DNA of 57,710 nucleotides from JALOAD01 sp023228995 [NCBI: Candidatus Muiribacterium halophilum] (lineage in GTDB: Bacteria; Muiribacteriota; Muiribacteriia; Muiribacteriales): the NCBI GenBank assembly GCA_023228995.1, contig JALOAD010000020.1, forward strand, positions 1 through 57,710, given 5' to 3'. The notes beneath the pieces are model-generated. The model saw only the letters and a program-made list of their open reading frames with translations, did no database searches and was not told where the DNA came from. The stretch's first letter is position 1. Each line of letters starts with the position of its first letter. Made by a program: the position numbers and the translations under genes. Shown here piece by piece: positions 36,526 through 46,332 of this stretch.

Positions 36526-37126
36526 GTCTAATGTGTATCATTGTTTCACCAGCATCATTAGTCTCAACTTTTAACACTCTAACCTCACCTTTACCAGCAA
36601 GAAACTGTCTTTTAAGAAATGCAAGTCTTGTCTTTATTTTTTCACCATCTTTTACAGTTTTTTTAAGATAATTAGGATAATCTTTGAATATAAGTTTTTC
36701 AATATAATTAATATCTTCTCTTGTAACACCATTTTCAAGAAGTTCGTCTTTACCTTTTCTTTCAATACTATCAACAATATCGGTTAAAACAAGGAAAAGA
36801 TCATATTCGTTTTTTATTCCTTTTTGAGAACATAAATAAGAACTTCTTGTTCTTGTAACTAACTTTTTTTTAGGAAAACTTCTTAAAATATCATAATTTA
36901 CTATTGAAGAATTTATTTTTTTAAATGGCTCTAAATCAAAATAAGAAAAATCTGTAGTTTTTTCTTTATAATCCTCTTCATTTTCCATTTCATTAGGAAT
37001 TGTTATTTTAAGAATTAAATTCTTTTTTGTACCCTGAACCTGATCTTTTTGTGGAAATGTAATAACTGATTCAGAAAAAACACAAATACCTGTAAAAAGG
37101 AGAAATCCGCAAAGAAATTTTTTCAT
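36509..37126 (-). CDS. Exported protein of unknown function
   Basis: This 205-aa protein has a signal peptide (KKFLCGFLLFTGICVFSES). The mature part is charged and mostly helical, with an R-x-R-rich middle (VTRTRSSYLCSQKG) and a C-terminal segment ending VETNDAGETMIHIRLNEED. No family is recognised. It lies 14 bp downstream of the PepP-type peptidase gene on the same strand, so it is probably in that operon. Confidence 0.75.
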   Translation of the reverse strand: MKKFLCGFLLFTGICVFSESVITFPQKDQVQGTKKNLILKITIPNEMENEEDYKEKTTDFSYFDLEPFKKINSSIVNYDILRSFPKKKLVTRTRSSYLCSQKGIKNEYDLFLVLTDIVDSIERKGKDELLENGVTREDINYIEKLIFKDYPNYLKKTVKDGEKIKTRLAFLKRQFLAGKGEVRVLKVETNDAGETMIHIRLNEED

Positions 37127-37140
37127 TAGAACCTCCGTGT

Positions 37141-38187
37141 CTAATCAATCTCAATCAGTTTTTTTAGGCTTTTATTTAATATTGTGCAACCATCTTCTGT
37201 AACAACAATATCATCCTCAATTCTAATTCCGCCCCAACCAGGTAAATAAATTCCAGGTTCTACCGTTACAACATTACCAGGTTTGAGAATACTCAAAGAA
37301 CCTGCTGCTAATCGAGGACTTTCATGTACTTCAATACCAACACCATGACCAAGACCATGCCCGAAAAATCCACCAAAACCTTTTTTGGTAATATAATCCC
37401 GAGCTACCTTATCTATATCGGCAGCTTTAGCACCCGGTTTAATTTTTTCTATAGCTTTTAATTGAGCAGATAAAACTATATTATAAATTTTTTCAAATTT
37501 ATGACTTGCTTTACCAAAAAAAACAGTTCTTGTCATATCAGAACAGTAATTATCAGCAATACAACCAAAATCAAGTTTAAGCATTTGACCTTTTTGTAGC
37601 TTTCTTTTATCAGAGCATACAGCATGCGGAAGACTTGAGTTTTCACCAATAGCTGCAATTGTTTCAAAAGAGTTTTTTGAAGCACCAAATTCTACATGTT
37701 TGCGTCTTATAATCTCAGCAATTTCTGTTTCACTAATTCCTTCATGTAAATTTTCTATCACATAAGAAAATGCTTTATCAGTAATATTAACAGCTTTTTT
37801 TATACATTTTAATTCATTATCATCTTTAATTTCTCTTAAAATTTCCAAAAATGAACTTACAGGAATTAATTTAACTTTTTTATCGATAAATCTTTTATAT
37901 TCAGCAAAAGTCATAAACTCACATTCAAAACCAATATTAATATTAGTGTCAAAATGTTCAAAAAAATCTTTTCTTGTTGACATTACAACTTCAGCATCTA
38001 TTGTTTTTTTAGATTTAATATCTTCAAAGTAAATAAAATTCGTTATAATCTTAATGCTATCTTTAAAAAGAAGAATATAAGTTGCATCTGCATGAACTCC
38101 AGTAATATAAAACACATTAACAGGATTCATAATAAGCATAGCATCAATTTTATTTTCTTTTAATAGATAAGCATAATTTTTGATCAT
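37141..38187 (-). CDS. M24B metallopeptidase (Xaa-Pro aminopeptidase/dipeptidase)
   Basis: This 348-aa creatinase/aminopeptidase-fold enzyme has an N-terminal creatinase-like domain followed by the pita-bread catalytic domain. Metal ligands are visible in LKLDFGCIADNYCSDMTRT (two Asp), the GHGLGHGVGIEVHESP His, VVTVEPGIY (Glu) and GGIRIEDDIVV (Glu). It removes residues before proline from peptides. The ATG follows GGAG, and its start overlaps the M16 stop by four bases. Confidence 0.93.
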   Translation of the reverse strand: MIKNYAYLLKENKIDAMLIMNPVNVFYITGVHADATYILLFKDSIKIITNFIYFEDIKSKKTIDAEVVMSTRKDFFEHFDTNINIGFECEFMTFAEYKRFIDKKVKLIPVSSFLEILREIKDDNELKCIKKAVNITDKAFSYVIENLHEGISETEIAEIIRRKHVEFGASKNSFETIAAIGENSSLPHAVCSDKRKLQKGQMLKLDFGCIADNYCSDMTRTVFFGKASHKFEKIYNIVLSAQLKAIEKIKPGAKAADIDKVARDYITKKGFGGFFGHGLGHGVGIEVHESPRLAAGSLSILKPGNVVTVEPGIYLPGWGGIRIEDDIVVTEDGCTILNKSLKKLIEID

Positions 38188-39458
38188 AAATTACTCCTTA
38201 TTTCGTTAAATTTAATTTTTTGGCTTCCTGCTGCACAAAAAGTCATTTTTTTAAAATCTATATATTTTTCTGAAACACGTACAATATCATCAATACTAAC
38301 ATTATCAATTGAACTTACAACTTCTTCAATCGGAATAAGTCTATCATAATAAATTAATGAGCTCGCCTGTCTTCTCATACGAGCAGAAGTGTTTTCAAGA
38401 GAAAGAACAATATTACCTTTAAGCTGTTCTTTTCCTCTTATAAGCTCATCTTTTGTAATTGTATTTTTCATAATATTAATCATTTCTTGCATAGTTAAAT
38501 CTATTACTTTCATAGTGTTTTTTTCATTGCAAGCAAAATAAACAACAAACATACCAGAATTAGCATGCGATTGAGTATAACTATAAATTGTATAAACTAA
38601 ACCAAATTTTTCTCTTATTTTCTGAAAAAGTCTTGATGACATTCCACCACCTAAAATAGATGATAAAATACCAAATGCAAATTTATCCTGATTAACCTGT
38701 GAAGGACCTGTTGTAGCAAGACAAAAATGAGTTTGTTTAATATCTTTTTTTATAAATACAGGTTTACGAGATTTAAAAGTTTCAGGAATTATAATTTTTG
38801 GAGTATTTTTACGGGATATATCAGAAAAATACTTTGCAATAAGTTTTTTAAACTCTATTTCTTTAAAATTCCCAGCAATACTTATTATAAGATTAGGAGC
38901 AGTATAATGTTCACCAACAAAATCAACCATATTATCACGAGTAATACTATTAACAGATTCAATAGAACCAAGTATATTTCTTCCAAAAGGATGCTTATCC
39001 CAAAATATTTCATTTATCATATCATTAACAAGTTCATCAGGATTATCTTCATACATCATAATTTCTTCAATTACAACTTCTCTTTCCTTTTCAAGTTCTT
39101 CAGGTTCAAAAGTTGAATTAATAGTAATATCAGCAAGAGCTTCAACCGCAAGTTCCAGATGTTCATCAATAAGTCTAGCATAATAACAAGTATATTCTTT
39201 AGAAGAAAAAGCATTAAGATAACCGCCAACTCTATCAAATTCTTCAGCTATATCTTTAGCAGTTCTTTTTTTTGTCCCTTTAAAAAGCATATGCTCAGTA
39301 AAATGAGATATACCAGTTGAAAATCTACCTTCATAACAAGTACCAGACTTTACCCAAACCCCAATACTTATTGATTTAACATAAGGAAGTTTTTCATAAA
39401 TTACAGTAATATCATTTATTTTTTTTATTTTTACCAAAACCCTTCTCCCTGTTTTCAT
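38184..39458 (-). CDS. M16-family zinc peptidase (processing-peptidase-like)
   Basis: This 424-aa protein carries the inverted zinc motif HxxEH (H52-FTE-H56 in GISHFTEHMLFKGT) and the later Glu ligand region (PEELEKEREVVIEEI). It then has the C-terminal half typical of M16B peptidases. The start is uncertain. The ATG at 39458 lies well inside the RluB-type gene and has no good ribosome site. A TTG at 39437, just after an AGAAGG site, would give the usual short N-terminus before KIKKINDITVIYEKLP. It is the second gene of a three-gene overlapping run. Confidence 0.88.
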   Translation of the reverse strand: MKTGRRVLVKIKKINDITVIYEKLPYVKSISIGVWVKSGTCYEGRFSTGISHFTEHMLFKGTKKRTAKDIAEEFDRVGGYLNAFSSKEYTCYYARLIDEHLELAVEALADITINSTFEPEELEKEREVVIEEIMMYEDNPDELVNDMINEIFWDKHPFGRNILGSIESVNSITRDNMVDFVGEHYTAPNLIISIAGNFKEIEFKKLIAKYFSDISRKNTPKIIIPETFKSRKPVFIKKDIKQTHFCLATTGPSQVNQDKFAFGILSSILGGGMSSRLFQKIREKFGLVYTIYSYTQSHANSGMFVVYFACNEKNTMKVIDLTMQEMINIMKNTITKDELIRGKEQLKGNIVLSLENTSARMRRQASSLIYYDRLIPIEEVVSSIDNVSIDDIVRVSEKYIDFKKMTFCAAGSQKIKFNEIRSNL

Positions 39459-40167
39459 ATAGATTTATCAAAGCTCTTTCCTCATTATATGTAAGAGCTC
39501 TATACTGACCTTTTGCAACTCCAAAAAGTTTTATAGGGCCAAATCTAACTCGAATAAGTCTTGATACTTTATGTCCCCACATTTCACAAAGCTTTCTTAT
39601 TTCTCGGTTAACTCCCTCACAAACAACAACAGCAATCCACGAAGAATTTCTATTAGATTTTATAATCCTAATATGCTGAGGTCGAACAAGTCTTCCATCA
39701 ATTCTTCTAGGTTTCATCATTTCAGGTAATTCGGAATGATAAACTATTTTATTAACCTTAACTTTATATTCTCTTTCAATCTTATTTTCGGGTTTTGAAA
39801 GAAATTCCTTCATATCACCGTCATTTGTTAGAAGAACAAGACCTTCTGAATTAAAATCAAGTCTTCCTATGTTTGAAAGAAACATTTTATCTTTAATAAG
39901 ATCAAATATAGTCGGTCTACCTTCTGGATCATTGTGAGTACAAAGATATCCTGCTGGTTTGTTAAGAATAAGGAATTTTTTGACAGGAGCAAATTTTATT
40001 TCTTTACCATCAACAACTAATTTATCATAAGAAAGATCAACTTTAGTACCAAGTTCTGCTTTCTGATGATTAACAAGTATTTTCCCTTGTTTTATAAGTT
40101 CTTCAGTTTTTCTTCTTGACATAATACCAAGATTTGAAAGTAGTTTCTGAATCCTTTCTGCTACCAT
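39412..40167 (-). CDS. RluB/RsuA-family rRNA pseudouridine synthase
   Basis: This 251-aa protein has an N-terminal S4 RNA-binding domain (about 4-60, IQKLLSNLGIMSRRKTEELI) and the pseudouridine synthase core with catalytic D104 in NIGRLDFNSEGLVLLTNDG. RluB and RsuA convert specific uridines in 23S and 16S rRNA; which site is targeted here is not certain. GAGGT precedes the ATG. It overlaps the start of the M16 peptidase. Confidence 0.9.
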   Translation of the reverse strand: MVAERIQKLLSNLGIMSRRKTEELIKQGKILVNHQKAELGTKVDLSYDKLVVDGKEIKFAPVKKFLILNKPAGYLCTHNDPEGRPTIFDLIKDKMFLSNIGRLDFNSEGLVLLTNDGDMKEFLSKPENKIEREYKVKVNKIVYHSELPEMMKPRRIDGRLVRPQHIRIIKSNRNSSWIAVVVCEGVNREIRKLCEMWGHKVSRLIRVRFGPIKLFGVAKGQYRALTYNEERALINLYENREKGFGKNKKNK

Positions 40168-40364
40168 ATTTACCTCACTCTAAATTTAAAAGTTCAATTT
40201 TTATATTTGTTTACAATCTTTAAATAATTTTTTATTTATATATTTTGATTTAATTTAACAGAAAGTCTAAAATCTGTCTATTTAAAAAATATCGACGAAA
40301 TTTAATAAAAATCGAATAAAAGATAATAGATTATTAAAAAGGTTTATAGAGTTAAAGGGTTGTG

Positions 40365-40420
40365 AGTTTATGGGGTTTAAACACTACGAACACTACAAAC
40401 GCTACAAACACTATAAACTC
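40365..40420. repeat. 9-bp tandem repeats within an imperfect inverted repeat
   Basis: Four 9-bp units (AAACACTAC-like) occupy 40379-40414. The flanks form an imperfect 15-bp inverted repeat (GAGTTTATGGGGTTT against AAACACTATAAACTC). It lies just past the MATE gene stop and may be a weak 3'-end structure. Confidence 0.6.
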
Positions 40421-40432
40421 TTTTCTACTTCG

Positions 40433-41776
40433 CTATCTTTCTCTTCCTAGCTTTTTAAACTCTCTTATTACTAAAATAAAAATAACAATAGAACTTATAA
40501 CATCAGAAACCGGATATGACAACCAAATTCCATCAAGTTTGAAAAATCTTCCCATAATAAAAAATAAAGGAATAAGAAATATAAACTGCCTAAGCAAAGA
40601 AACCCATAAAGAAACTTTAACCCTGCCAAGAGCTTGAAAAAGACCAGAAGCAATAATTTGAAAACCAGCCAATAAAAGAGCAATATGCGAATATAGCAAG
40701 GCTTGTTTACCATGTTTTACAAGAATAGGATCATCTGAAAAAAAACTAAAAATATTATGTGAAAAGAAAAATATAATAACAATATAAAACAATCCCATAA
40801 TAGAAGTTAAAAATACAGAAAAATAAACAGCTTCTTTAACTCTCTTTATATTCCCAGCACCAAAATTATAACCAATAACTGGATTAACACCCTGAAGAAC
40901 TCCAAACATAGGAAGAAATATAAACATATTAATCCTGTTAATAATACCAAGCACAGCAATAACTCCAAAACCACCATAAATAGGAAGTATATTATTCAAA
41001 ACAATAACAAGTATACTAGCACTAATTTGCCTTAAAAAAGAAGCAGCACCAATACCAATAACTTCTTTTAAAACATTAAATTTAAATTTAAAATTCCTAA
41101 TATTAATCCTAATAGAACTATTTTTATTAAGAAAATAAAAAACAAGATGAAAAAATCCCGCAATCCAAGAAATAGAAGTAGCCAAAGCAACACCATCTGT
41201 ATTCATATTCAATCTAAATATAAAAATATAATCTAAAATTATATTGATAATTCCAGAAATAAACATAACTTCCATAGCTTTTTTAGTATTACCTTCACTT
41301 CTAACAATATTATTAACAGCAATAAGTAATATCAAAAAAGGAACACCTGGCAGAAGATACAAAACATAATTTTTAGCAAAAAAATAGGTTTCTTTATCAC
41401 CACCCGAAAGATTAATAAAAACATCTTTAAATATATAAACAAGAAAAGCTAGTAAAATACCAATAAAAAACGAAGTAATAACAGTTGTCGAAAAAGTAAG
41501 ATCAGCTTTTTTTTGTTCCTTTTTACCAAGAGCCCTTGAAATAATAGAACCAGCACCAATACCCAACATTTGTGAAATCGCCATTAAAAAAAGATGAAAT
41601 GGAAGTGCAACAGTAACACCAGCAAGACCTCTAACACCAACACCCCAGCTAATTAAAAAAGCATCAACAATATTATACATAGCTATAAGAAGCATTCCAA
41701 ATATTGCCGGAATAGAAAGCTCTATAATAAGTTTTTTAATACTTTCAGTACCAAGTCTTACACTCTGTGTTTTCAA
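40433..41776 (-). CDS. MATE-family efflux transporter
   Basis: This 447-aa protein has twelve hydrophobic helices and the MATE repeat organisation. The opening ESIKKLIIELSIPAIFGMLLIAMYNIVDAFLISWG and the second-half NPVIGYNFGAGN are typical. MATE proteins export drugs or metabolites using sodium or proton gradients. The best start is TTG at 41776, six bases after GGAG. An upstream TTG would overlap that site. Confidence 0.9.
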   Translation of the reverse strand: MKTQSVRLGTESIKKLIIELSIPAIFGMLLIAMYNIVDAFLISWGVGVRGLAGVTVALPFHLFLMAISQMLGIGAGSIISRALGKKEQKKADLTFSTTVITSFFIGILLAFLVYIFKDVFINLSGGDKETYFFAKNYVLYLLPGVPFLILLIAVNNIVRSEGNTKKAMEVMFISGIINIILDYIFIFRLNMNTDGVALATSISWIAGFFHLVFYFLNKNSSIRINIRNFKFKFNVLKEVIGIGAASFLRQISASILVIVLNNILPIYGGFGVIAVLGIINRINMFIFLPMFGVLQGVNPVIGYNFGAGNIKRVKEAVYFSVFLTSIMGLFYIVIIFFFSHNIFSFFSDDPILVKHGKQALLYSHIALLLAGFQIIASGLFQALGRVKVSLWVSLLRQFIFLIPLFFIMGRFFKLDGIWLSYPVSDVISSIVIFILVIREFKKLGRER

Positions 41777-41814
41777 AACAAACTCCAAAAAAAATAATTA
41801 AAAAATCAGCATAA

Positions 41815-41840
41815 AATTCAAATTCAAATTCAAATTCAAA
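41815..41840. repeat. AAATTC 6-bp tandem repeat
   Basis: Four head-to-tail copies of a six-base unit lie upstream of the MATE gene and downstream of the WG-repeat gene. It is a simple repeat prone to length change. Confidence 0.7.
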
Positions 41841-41890
41841 AAGAATAATAAAGCTAAAAAAGAATTATACAACATTATAAAAATAAAATA

Positions 41891-41920
41891 AAAAAAGCGA
41901 AGATAAAAATCCCCGCTTTA
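41891..41920 (-). terminator. Possible terminator of the WG-repeat operon
   Basis: Reading leftward, AAAGCG and CGCTTT pair across a 14-base loop and are followed by an unbroken T-run (TTTTTTTATTTTATTTTTAT). It lies about 90 bp after the WG-repeat stop codon. The short stem and long loop make it a moderate call. Confidence 0.4.
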
Positions 41921-42005
41921 ATACGCTTCACATACTGTTCTTATACTTCCACTATTTCACCATCTTACCATCTCACTACTTCACAGGTCTACCTATCACG
42001 GCTTC

Positions 42006-43268
42006 TCACTTTTGTGGTTTCCAAATATACTTACCAGTATTATCAATATAACCAAATGTATCTTTTTTTGTATAAACTTTTGCAATTCCATTTTTAAAAG
42101 GATATGCTTCAGTCCACTGAATATTATTTAATTTTTCACCCTTTAAATCAACATAATTATAAAACTCTGTTGGTTCTTTAGGCATTTCAGCATATACTTC
42201 GGCAGGAATATTACCACGATATTTAGCTTTGATAGCCTTTACTATCATTGGAACATAACCTTCAGAAAATTCAAAATCATGAATACCAAACATACCAGGT
42301 TCAATTATCATAATACCTGTAGATCTAAAAGCACTTTTACCACCAGTTAATCTTACATTAAGATTTCTTGCAACATTATCAACTTTATTCATAATATCTC
42401 GATAAGTATTAGCATAAACCCCAAGATATCCAGTTGTAATTCTATTAAAAGTTCTTTCAAAAACAGGTTTTCCAGTTTTATCAATAATAGTCCAACCTTT
42501 ATAATCATCAGTTGGTTCGTAAATCGCAGCAGCATAACCATTTTTAAATGGCATTGCCAAAGCATAATGAGCCGGAATTACAATTTCACCCTGAAGATTA
42601 TAATAACCCCATTTTCTGTTTATCATAACAGGTGCAAGACCTTCTGAAAAGCTACCAATTGCCATAGTAGTACTTTTATCAAGAGTAATAACTTCTTTAC
42701 CAGTTTTATCAATAAAAGCATAATGATAATTATTCAAAGCATTACCATCTTCAGAAAAAACCGCAGCTATTCCCTCATTAAAAATACCTGCACTTTTAAA
42801 ATATCCAATTTCACCGTTAGTAATAACTTTTTTACCCAAATTATTAATATAAACCCATTCTCCAGAAGCAATCATAACAGGGGCAAGTCCATCTGAAAAT
42901 CTTTTAGCATCTCCAACATTGTTTTCAAGGAGAAGATTATCAGTTTTATCAATAAAATTATAAGCAGCACCTCTTGAAGCAGTCTGAACTATTGCAAAAC
43001 CTTCTGAAAACGTGGTTGCTGATAAATATTTTCCCTCAATAACTGTTTTACCAGTTTCATCAATATAACCCCATTTATTATTTCTAAATTTAACTGGAGC
43101 AAGACCTTCAACAAAATCACCAGCATATTTGAATTCAGGTTTTATAACAACTTTACCAGTATTATCAATATATCCCCATTTATTTCTCTTACTAATTGAT
43201 AAAAGGTCAGATGAAAAAGCATTAATCATCAAAAACACAACAATAATAATTCCAAATATTTTTTTCAT
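42006..43268 (-). CDS. Exported WG-repeat protein
   Basis: This 420-aa protein starts with a signal peptide (KKIFGIIIVVFLMINAFSS). It then has many WG-type beta repeats, each a W-G-Y-I/Y-N segment followed by a TGK-V/I turn and an EGLAPV-like strand (NKWGYIDNTGKVVIKPEF; NNKWGYIDETGKTVI). WG repeats are found in many bacterial surface and periplasmic proteins of unknown function. It follows the broken lipoprotein gene by 12 bp on the same strand, so the two were probably one operon. Confidence 0.9.
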   Translation of the reverse strand: MKKIFGIIIVVFLMINAFSSDLLSISKRNKWGYIDNTGKVVIKPEFKYAGDFVEGLAPVKFRNNKWGYIDETGKTVIEGKYLSATTFSEGFAIVQTASRGAAYNFIDKTDNLLLENNVGDAKRFSDGLAPVMIASGEWVYINNLGKKVITNGEIGYFKSAGIFNEGIAAVFSEDGNALNNYHYAFIDKTGKEVITLDKSTTMAIGSFSEGLAPVMINRKWGYYNLQGEIVIPAHYALAMPFKNGYAAAIYEPTDDYKGWTIIDKTGKPVFERTFNRITTGYLGVYANTYRDIMNKVDNVARNLNVRLTGGKSAFRSTGIMIIEPGMFGIHDFEFSEGYVPMIVKAIKAKYRGNIPAEVYAEMPKEPTEFYNYVDLKGEKLNNIQWTEAYPFKNGIAKVYTKKDTFGYIDNTGKYIWKPQK

Positions 43269-43280
43269 AAAAGCTCCTAA

Positions 43281-45540
43281 TTAATCTTCAATCGGTTGAT
43301 TAGCATAAACGCCAACTGCATAAAAGTTTGAAAAAGAAGTTGTTCCTTCCATTCTTATATACCAATCTCCAGGTGTAGCTGGATTAAACACATTTCCATC
43401 TCCAAATTCGCTTGCCAAATCATATGAATAGTCAAAATTTGAAGAAGTTGCCTGGCTACCATGTTTAATATAAGTTTTTATTTTACCTTCTTCACCACTA
43501 TCATTTGCAGTTCCAAGATATAAATATGTATAACCTGCTGGTACTGTTAATTTAAAGTCAAAATATGTTCCTGCACTTCCAGAAAATTTTAAAGATTTAA
43601 CATTATTTTGAAGAACAGTAAGACTACCGCCGGAAGTACCACCTGTATCTCCTCCTGGATCTGGGGTTTCAGTTACAGTTACAGCAATATCCGCATGATA
43701 AGGATTTTCATTTTCTTCATACATAACTCTAATAGTTGCAGACCCCGCTGTTGCAGGAGCTGTATAAGTTGTTCCTGAAATTGATCCGCCACCTGAAAAT
43801 GCAAACCAACTTACATTTGTAACAACTGCACTTGTATTGTCAGTATAAGAAGCTGTTACAGTAAAGTTAGACAAATTTATATTTCCATTTTTCACAACAG
43901 ATGCTGTATTTGGGTTAACTGTTAAATTATTAAGTGTTTTTGGTTCATAAACTTCTATTGGAAGTTCAGCTGTTTTTGTAACTTCTGTACTTGTATATTT
44001 ATTGTTGTATTTATAAGTAAAAGTAAGTTTTTCAGTATTAGTACTTACTGCATTTGGTGCTGTATAAATATTTCCTGCTATTGTTCCACTACCAGTATTT
44101 GTTATAGTTAAATCAGCATCAGTATATGAAATCTCAGCTGTTGATCCATCAAAAGTACCTATAATTTTTACTTTATCTTCAAAATTATAAGGTTTAGTTT
44201 TTTCTACTCTTGCATTAACAGGATCTAAAGCAATACTTTTTAATTCAGGACCATTTCCAAGTGACCATGATGTATCAAATAAGTTTTCATCTACTTCATC
44301 AGGAATTCCATCTATTGGAAGAATTTTTTTCAACCCTGTAAAATCTATTTCTGCATTTGATACTAATCCTGCTTGAAAGTTCCATTCATATCCTAATGGC
44401 ATTACAGTTTTATCTATATTAGCCTCTGCATCAAAATTTAATTTGCCAAAAAATGAAACTTTTGGTCCAGCAATATCATATATTTTTGTTATAAGTTCAG
44501 GACCTGTATATCCCATAATACTAACTGCTCCTGAAAGTGTAGGAGGAGTAAATTCCTGTGTTTTATTATAAACACTAATAGGAGTCCAATTATTGCTTAC
44601 TCTATTATATAAAAGACCCATTGTTCCATTATCTGTTCTTGTAAATTTTGTAGTTGTATCTGCTGTAACATTCGCTTCAATTCCAACATAAAAAGGAATT
44701 TCAACATCAATCCAGACAGGAATTGGTATTAGAGTTCCTGGAATAGTTACAATAAATTTCATTTTTTTATTAAGAATTTTACCAATTTCTACAATTTTTG
44801 AAGAATCCCATGAACCATTTACATTAAACCCAATATCTGAAGTCTGAGATGCAATTATTGAAGTACCAAAGCCATAAACTTTGCCTTCTTCAATACTTAA
44901 TATAAATGTAAATTTTAATTTCATGTCTATTTGACCTAAAGCCTTTACAATAACACCGTCTTTATTATAAAGTTCTTTATCTAGATTAAAACTTACACTT
45001 TTTTCATCTAAAAATGGAGCTTTTCTATTAAGAGTTATTCCAGGAGCTAAATTTCCAGAATCTACATCTCCTGTTGTTACTTCTTGTGTAAATTGTATAT
45101 CAAGAGATTTAAAGACAGCAGTAAGAGGAGCATCTTCTGTAACGACAGTATAATTATCTCCATTTTTAGTTATAGATGATATCTTTTTATATGGATAAAT
45201 ATCCTCATTTGTAAGAGGATATTTTGAAAAAACCATAATTTCATTTGTTGAATAATGAAAAGCTTCTCCTGAATCAAGATTAAATACAACTTCATTTGTT
45301 GTTAAAGATGTTACTTTGTTTTGAATATCATCAGTAAGTATTTTTATTTCATTTGTAGTTGATAATAGAACATTTTGTATATCTGGTAATATTTCTACTA
45401 TCTGTTTAGTAGCATTTTGATTAAAATCAAAAATCCACTTTGACTGGTGGTACCACAGCTGAGCTTCCTCCGCCTCCGCATCCTGTTATTAGCAAAATTA
45501 CCATTGCTAATAAAAATATTGTTATTTTCTGTTTTTTCAC
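43281..45540 (-). pseudogene. Frameshifted lipoprotein gene, paralogue of 15022-17601
   Basis: From a GTG at 45540 (GGAGG upstream), the frame encodes a lipoprotein signal peptide ending ILLITGC followed by GGGGSSAVVPPVKVDF and then a stop. Removing one base near 45438 continues into IFDFNQNATKQIVEILPD and the long downstream frame starting VFSKYPL. The main part has the PIPVWIDVEIPF segment shared with the lipoprotein at 15022-17601. An Ig-like domain (LTVNPNTASVVKNGN) and a pre-peptidase C-terminal-like domain near the end (GDWYIRMEGTT) follow. It is either a real frameshift mutation or a sequencing error; everything else looks intact. Confidence 0.85.
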
Positions 45541-45794
45541 TGTTTCCTCCATATTTTTTATATTTTAAAGCTTTTTTGACATAGTTATTACATTAAATGG
45601 AATTATTCCACAAAAACATAAAATAAATTTTTAAATTTTTGAGAATTTAGCTTGTCATTATATAAACAAGAAATGCATAAGCTAAAATATAAGATAAATC
45701 ACCTATTATATTACATAGTAATTTTTTCAATTTAAACCCTCTCACAACTTTTTTTTGATTAAATTATTATAATTATAATTTATAAAAAAGCAAA

Positions 45795-46196
45795 TTAATT
45801 TTTATTTATAAAATCATCAAAAAGTTTTTTTAAAGGTTCTCTAAATATGAAACCTATTACTATTAAAGGAAAAATTAAACCTGCAAATTGTAATAAAAAA
45901 GGTAAAAATATTATACCTAAAAACACAAGTACTGGTATAAGTATTTCTTTATTGACCTTTAACCCCTGAGGTTTTTCATTGATTTTATCAAAATCAACTA
46001 TATAATCGCCATTTTCGTCTTTTTTTGCAGTTTCTTCTTTATTAATTTCACCTGTATTAACTGTTTTTAATGTTTCTTTTATCTTTTCTTTTGCTTTTTT
46101 TAATTCAGGTGATAGATTTTTTACAAATACATCTTTTACTATTTCAAAAATCAACCATATTACAAGAATAAATATAGCATAATCAATAATTCCCAT
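45795..46196 (-). CDS. Small two-segment membrane protein
   Basis: This 133-aa protein has an N-terminal membrane helix (IIDYAIFILVIWLIFEIV) and a hydrophilic middle with many Lys/Glu. Two closely spaced hydrophobic segments lie near the C-terminus (ILIPVLVFLGIIFLPFLLQFAGLIFPLIVIGF). No family is recognised. GGAGG precedes the ATG. It stands alone between the glycan mini-cluster and the broken lipoprotein gene. Confidence 0.65.
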   Translation of the reverse strand: MGIIDYAIFILVIWLIFEIVKDVFVKNLSPELKKAKEKIKETLKTVNTGEINKEETAKKDENGDYIVDFDKINEKPQGLKVNKEILIPVLVFLGIIFLPFLLQFAGLIFPLIVIGFIFREPLKKLFDDFINKN

Positions 46197-46332
46197 TTTA
46201 AACCTCCAAGTATATTTATCTATATTATCACATAATAATAAAAAAAGCTCCGGTTTTTCAAATTTATCTTGGTTTTGAATCTATAATTCTAAATTAAAAA
46301 ATCGAATTCCGAAGACCTGACCCTGAATTTTT

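Noticed and set aside
40362-40637. Open frame on the plus strand at the end of the MATE gene
   Set aside because: It begins in a 9-bp tandem repeat and overlaps the MATE coding sequence antisense, with no ribosome site.
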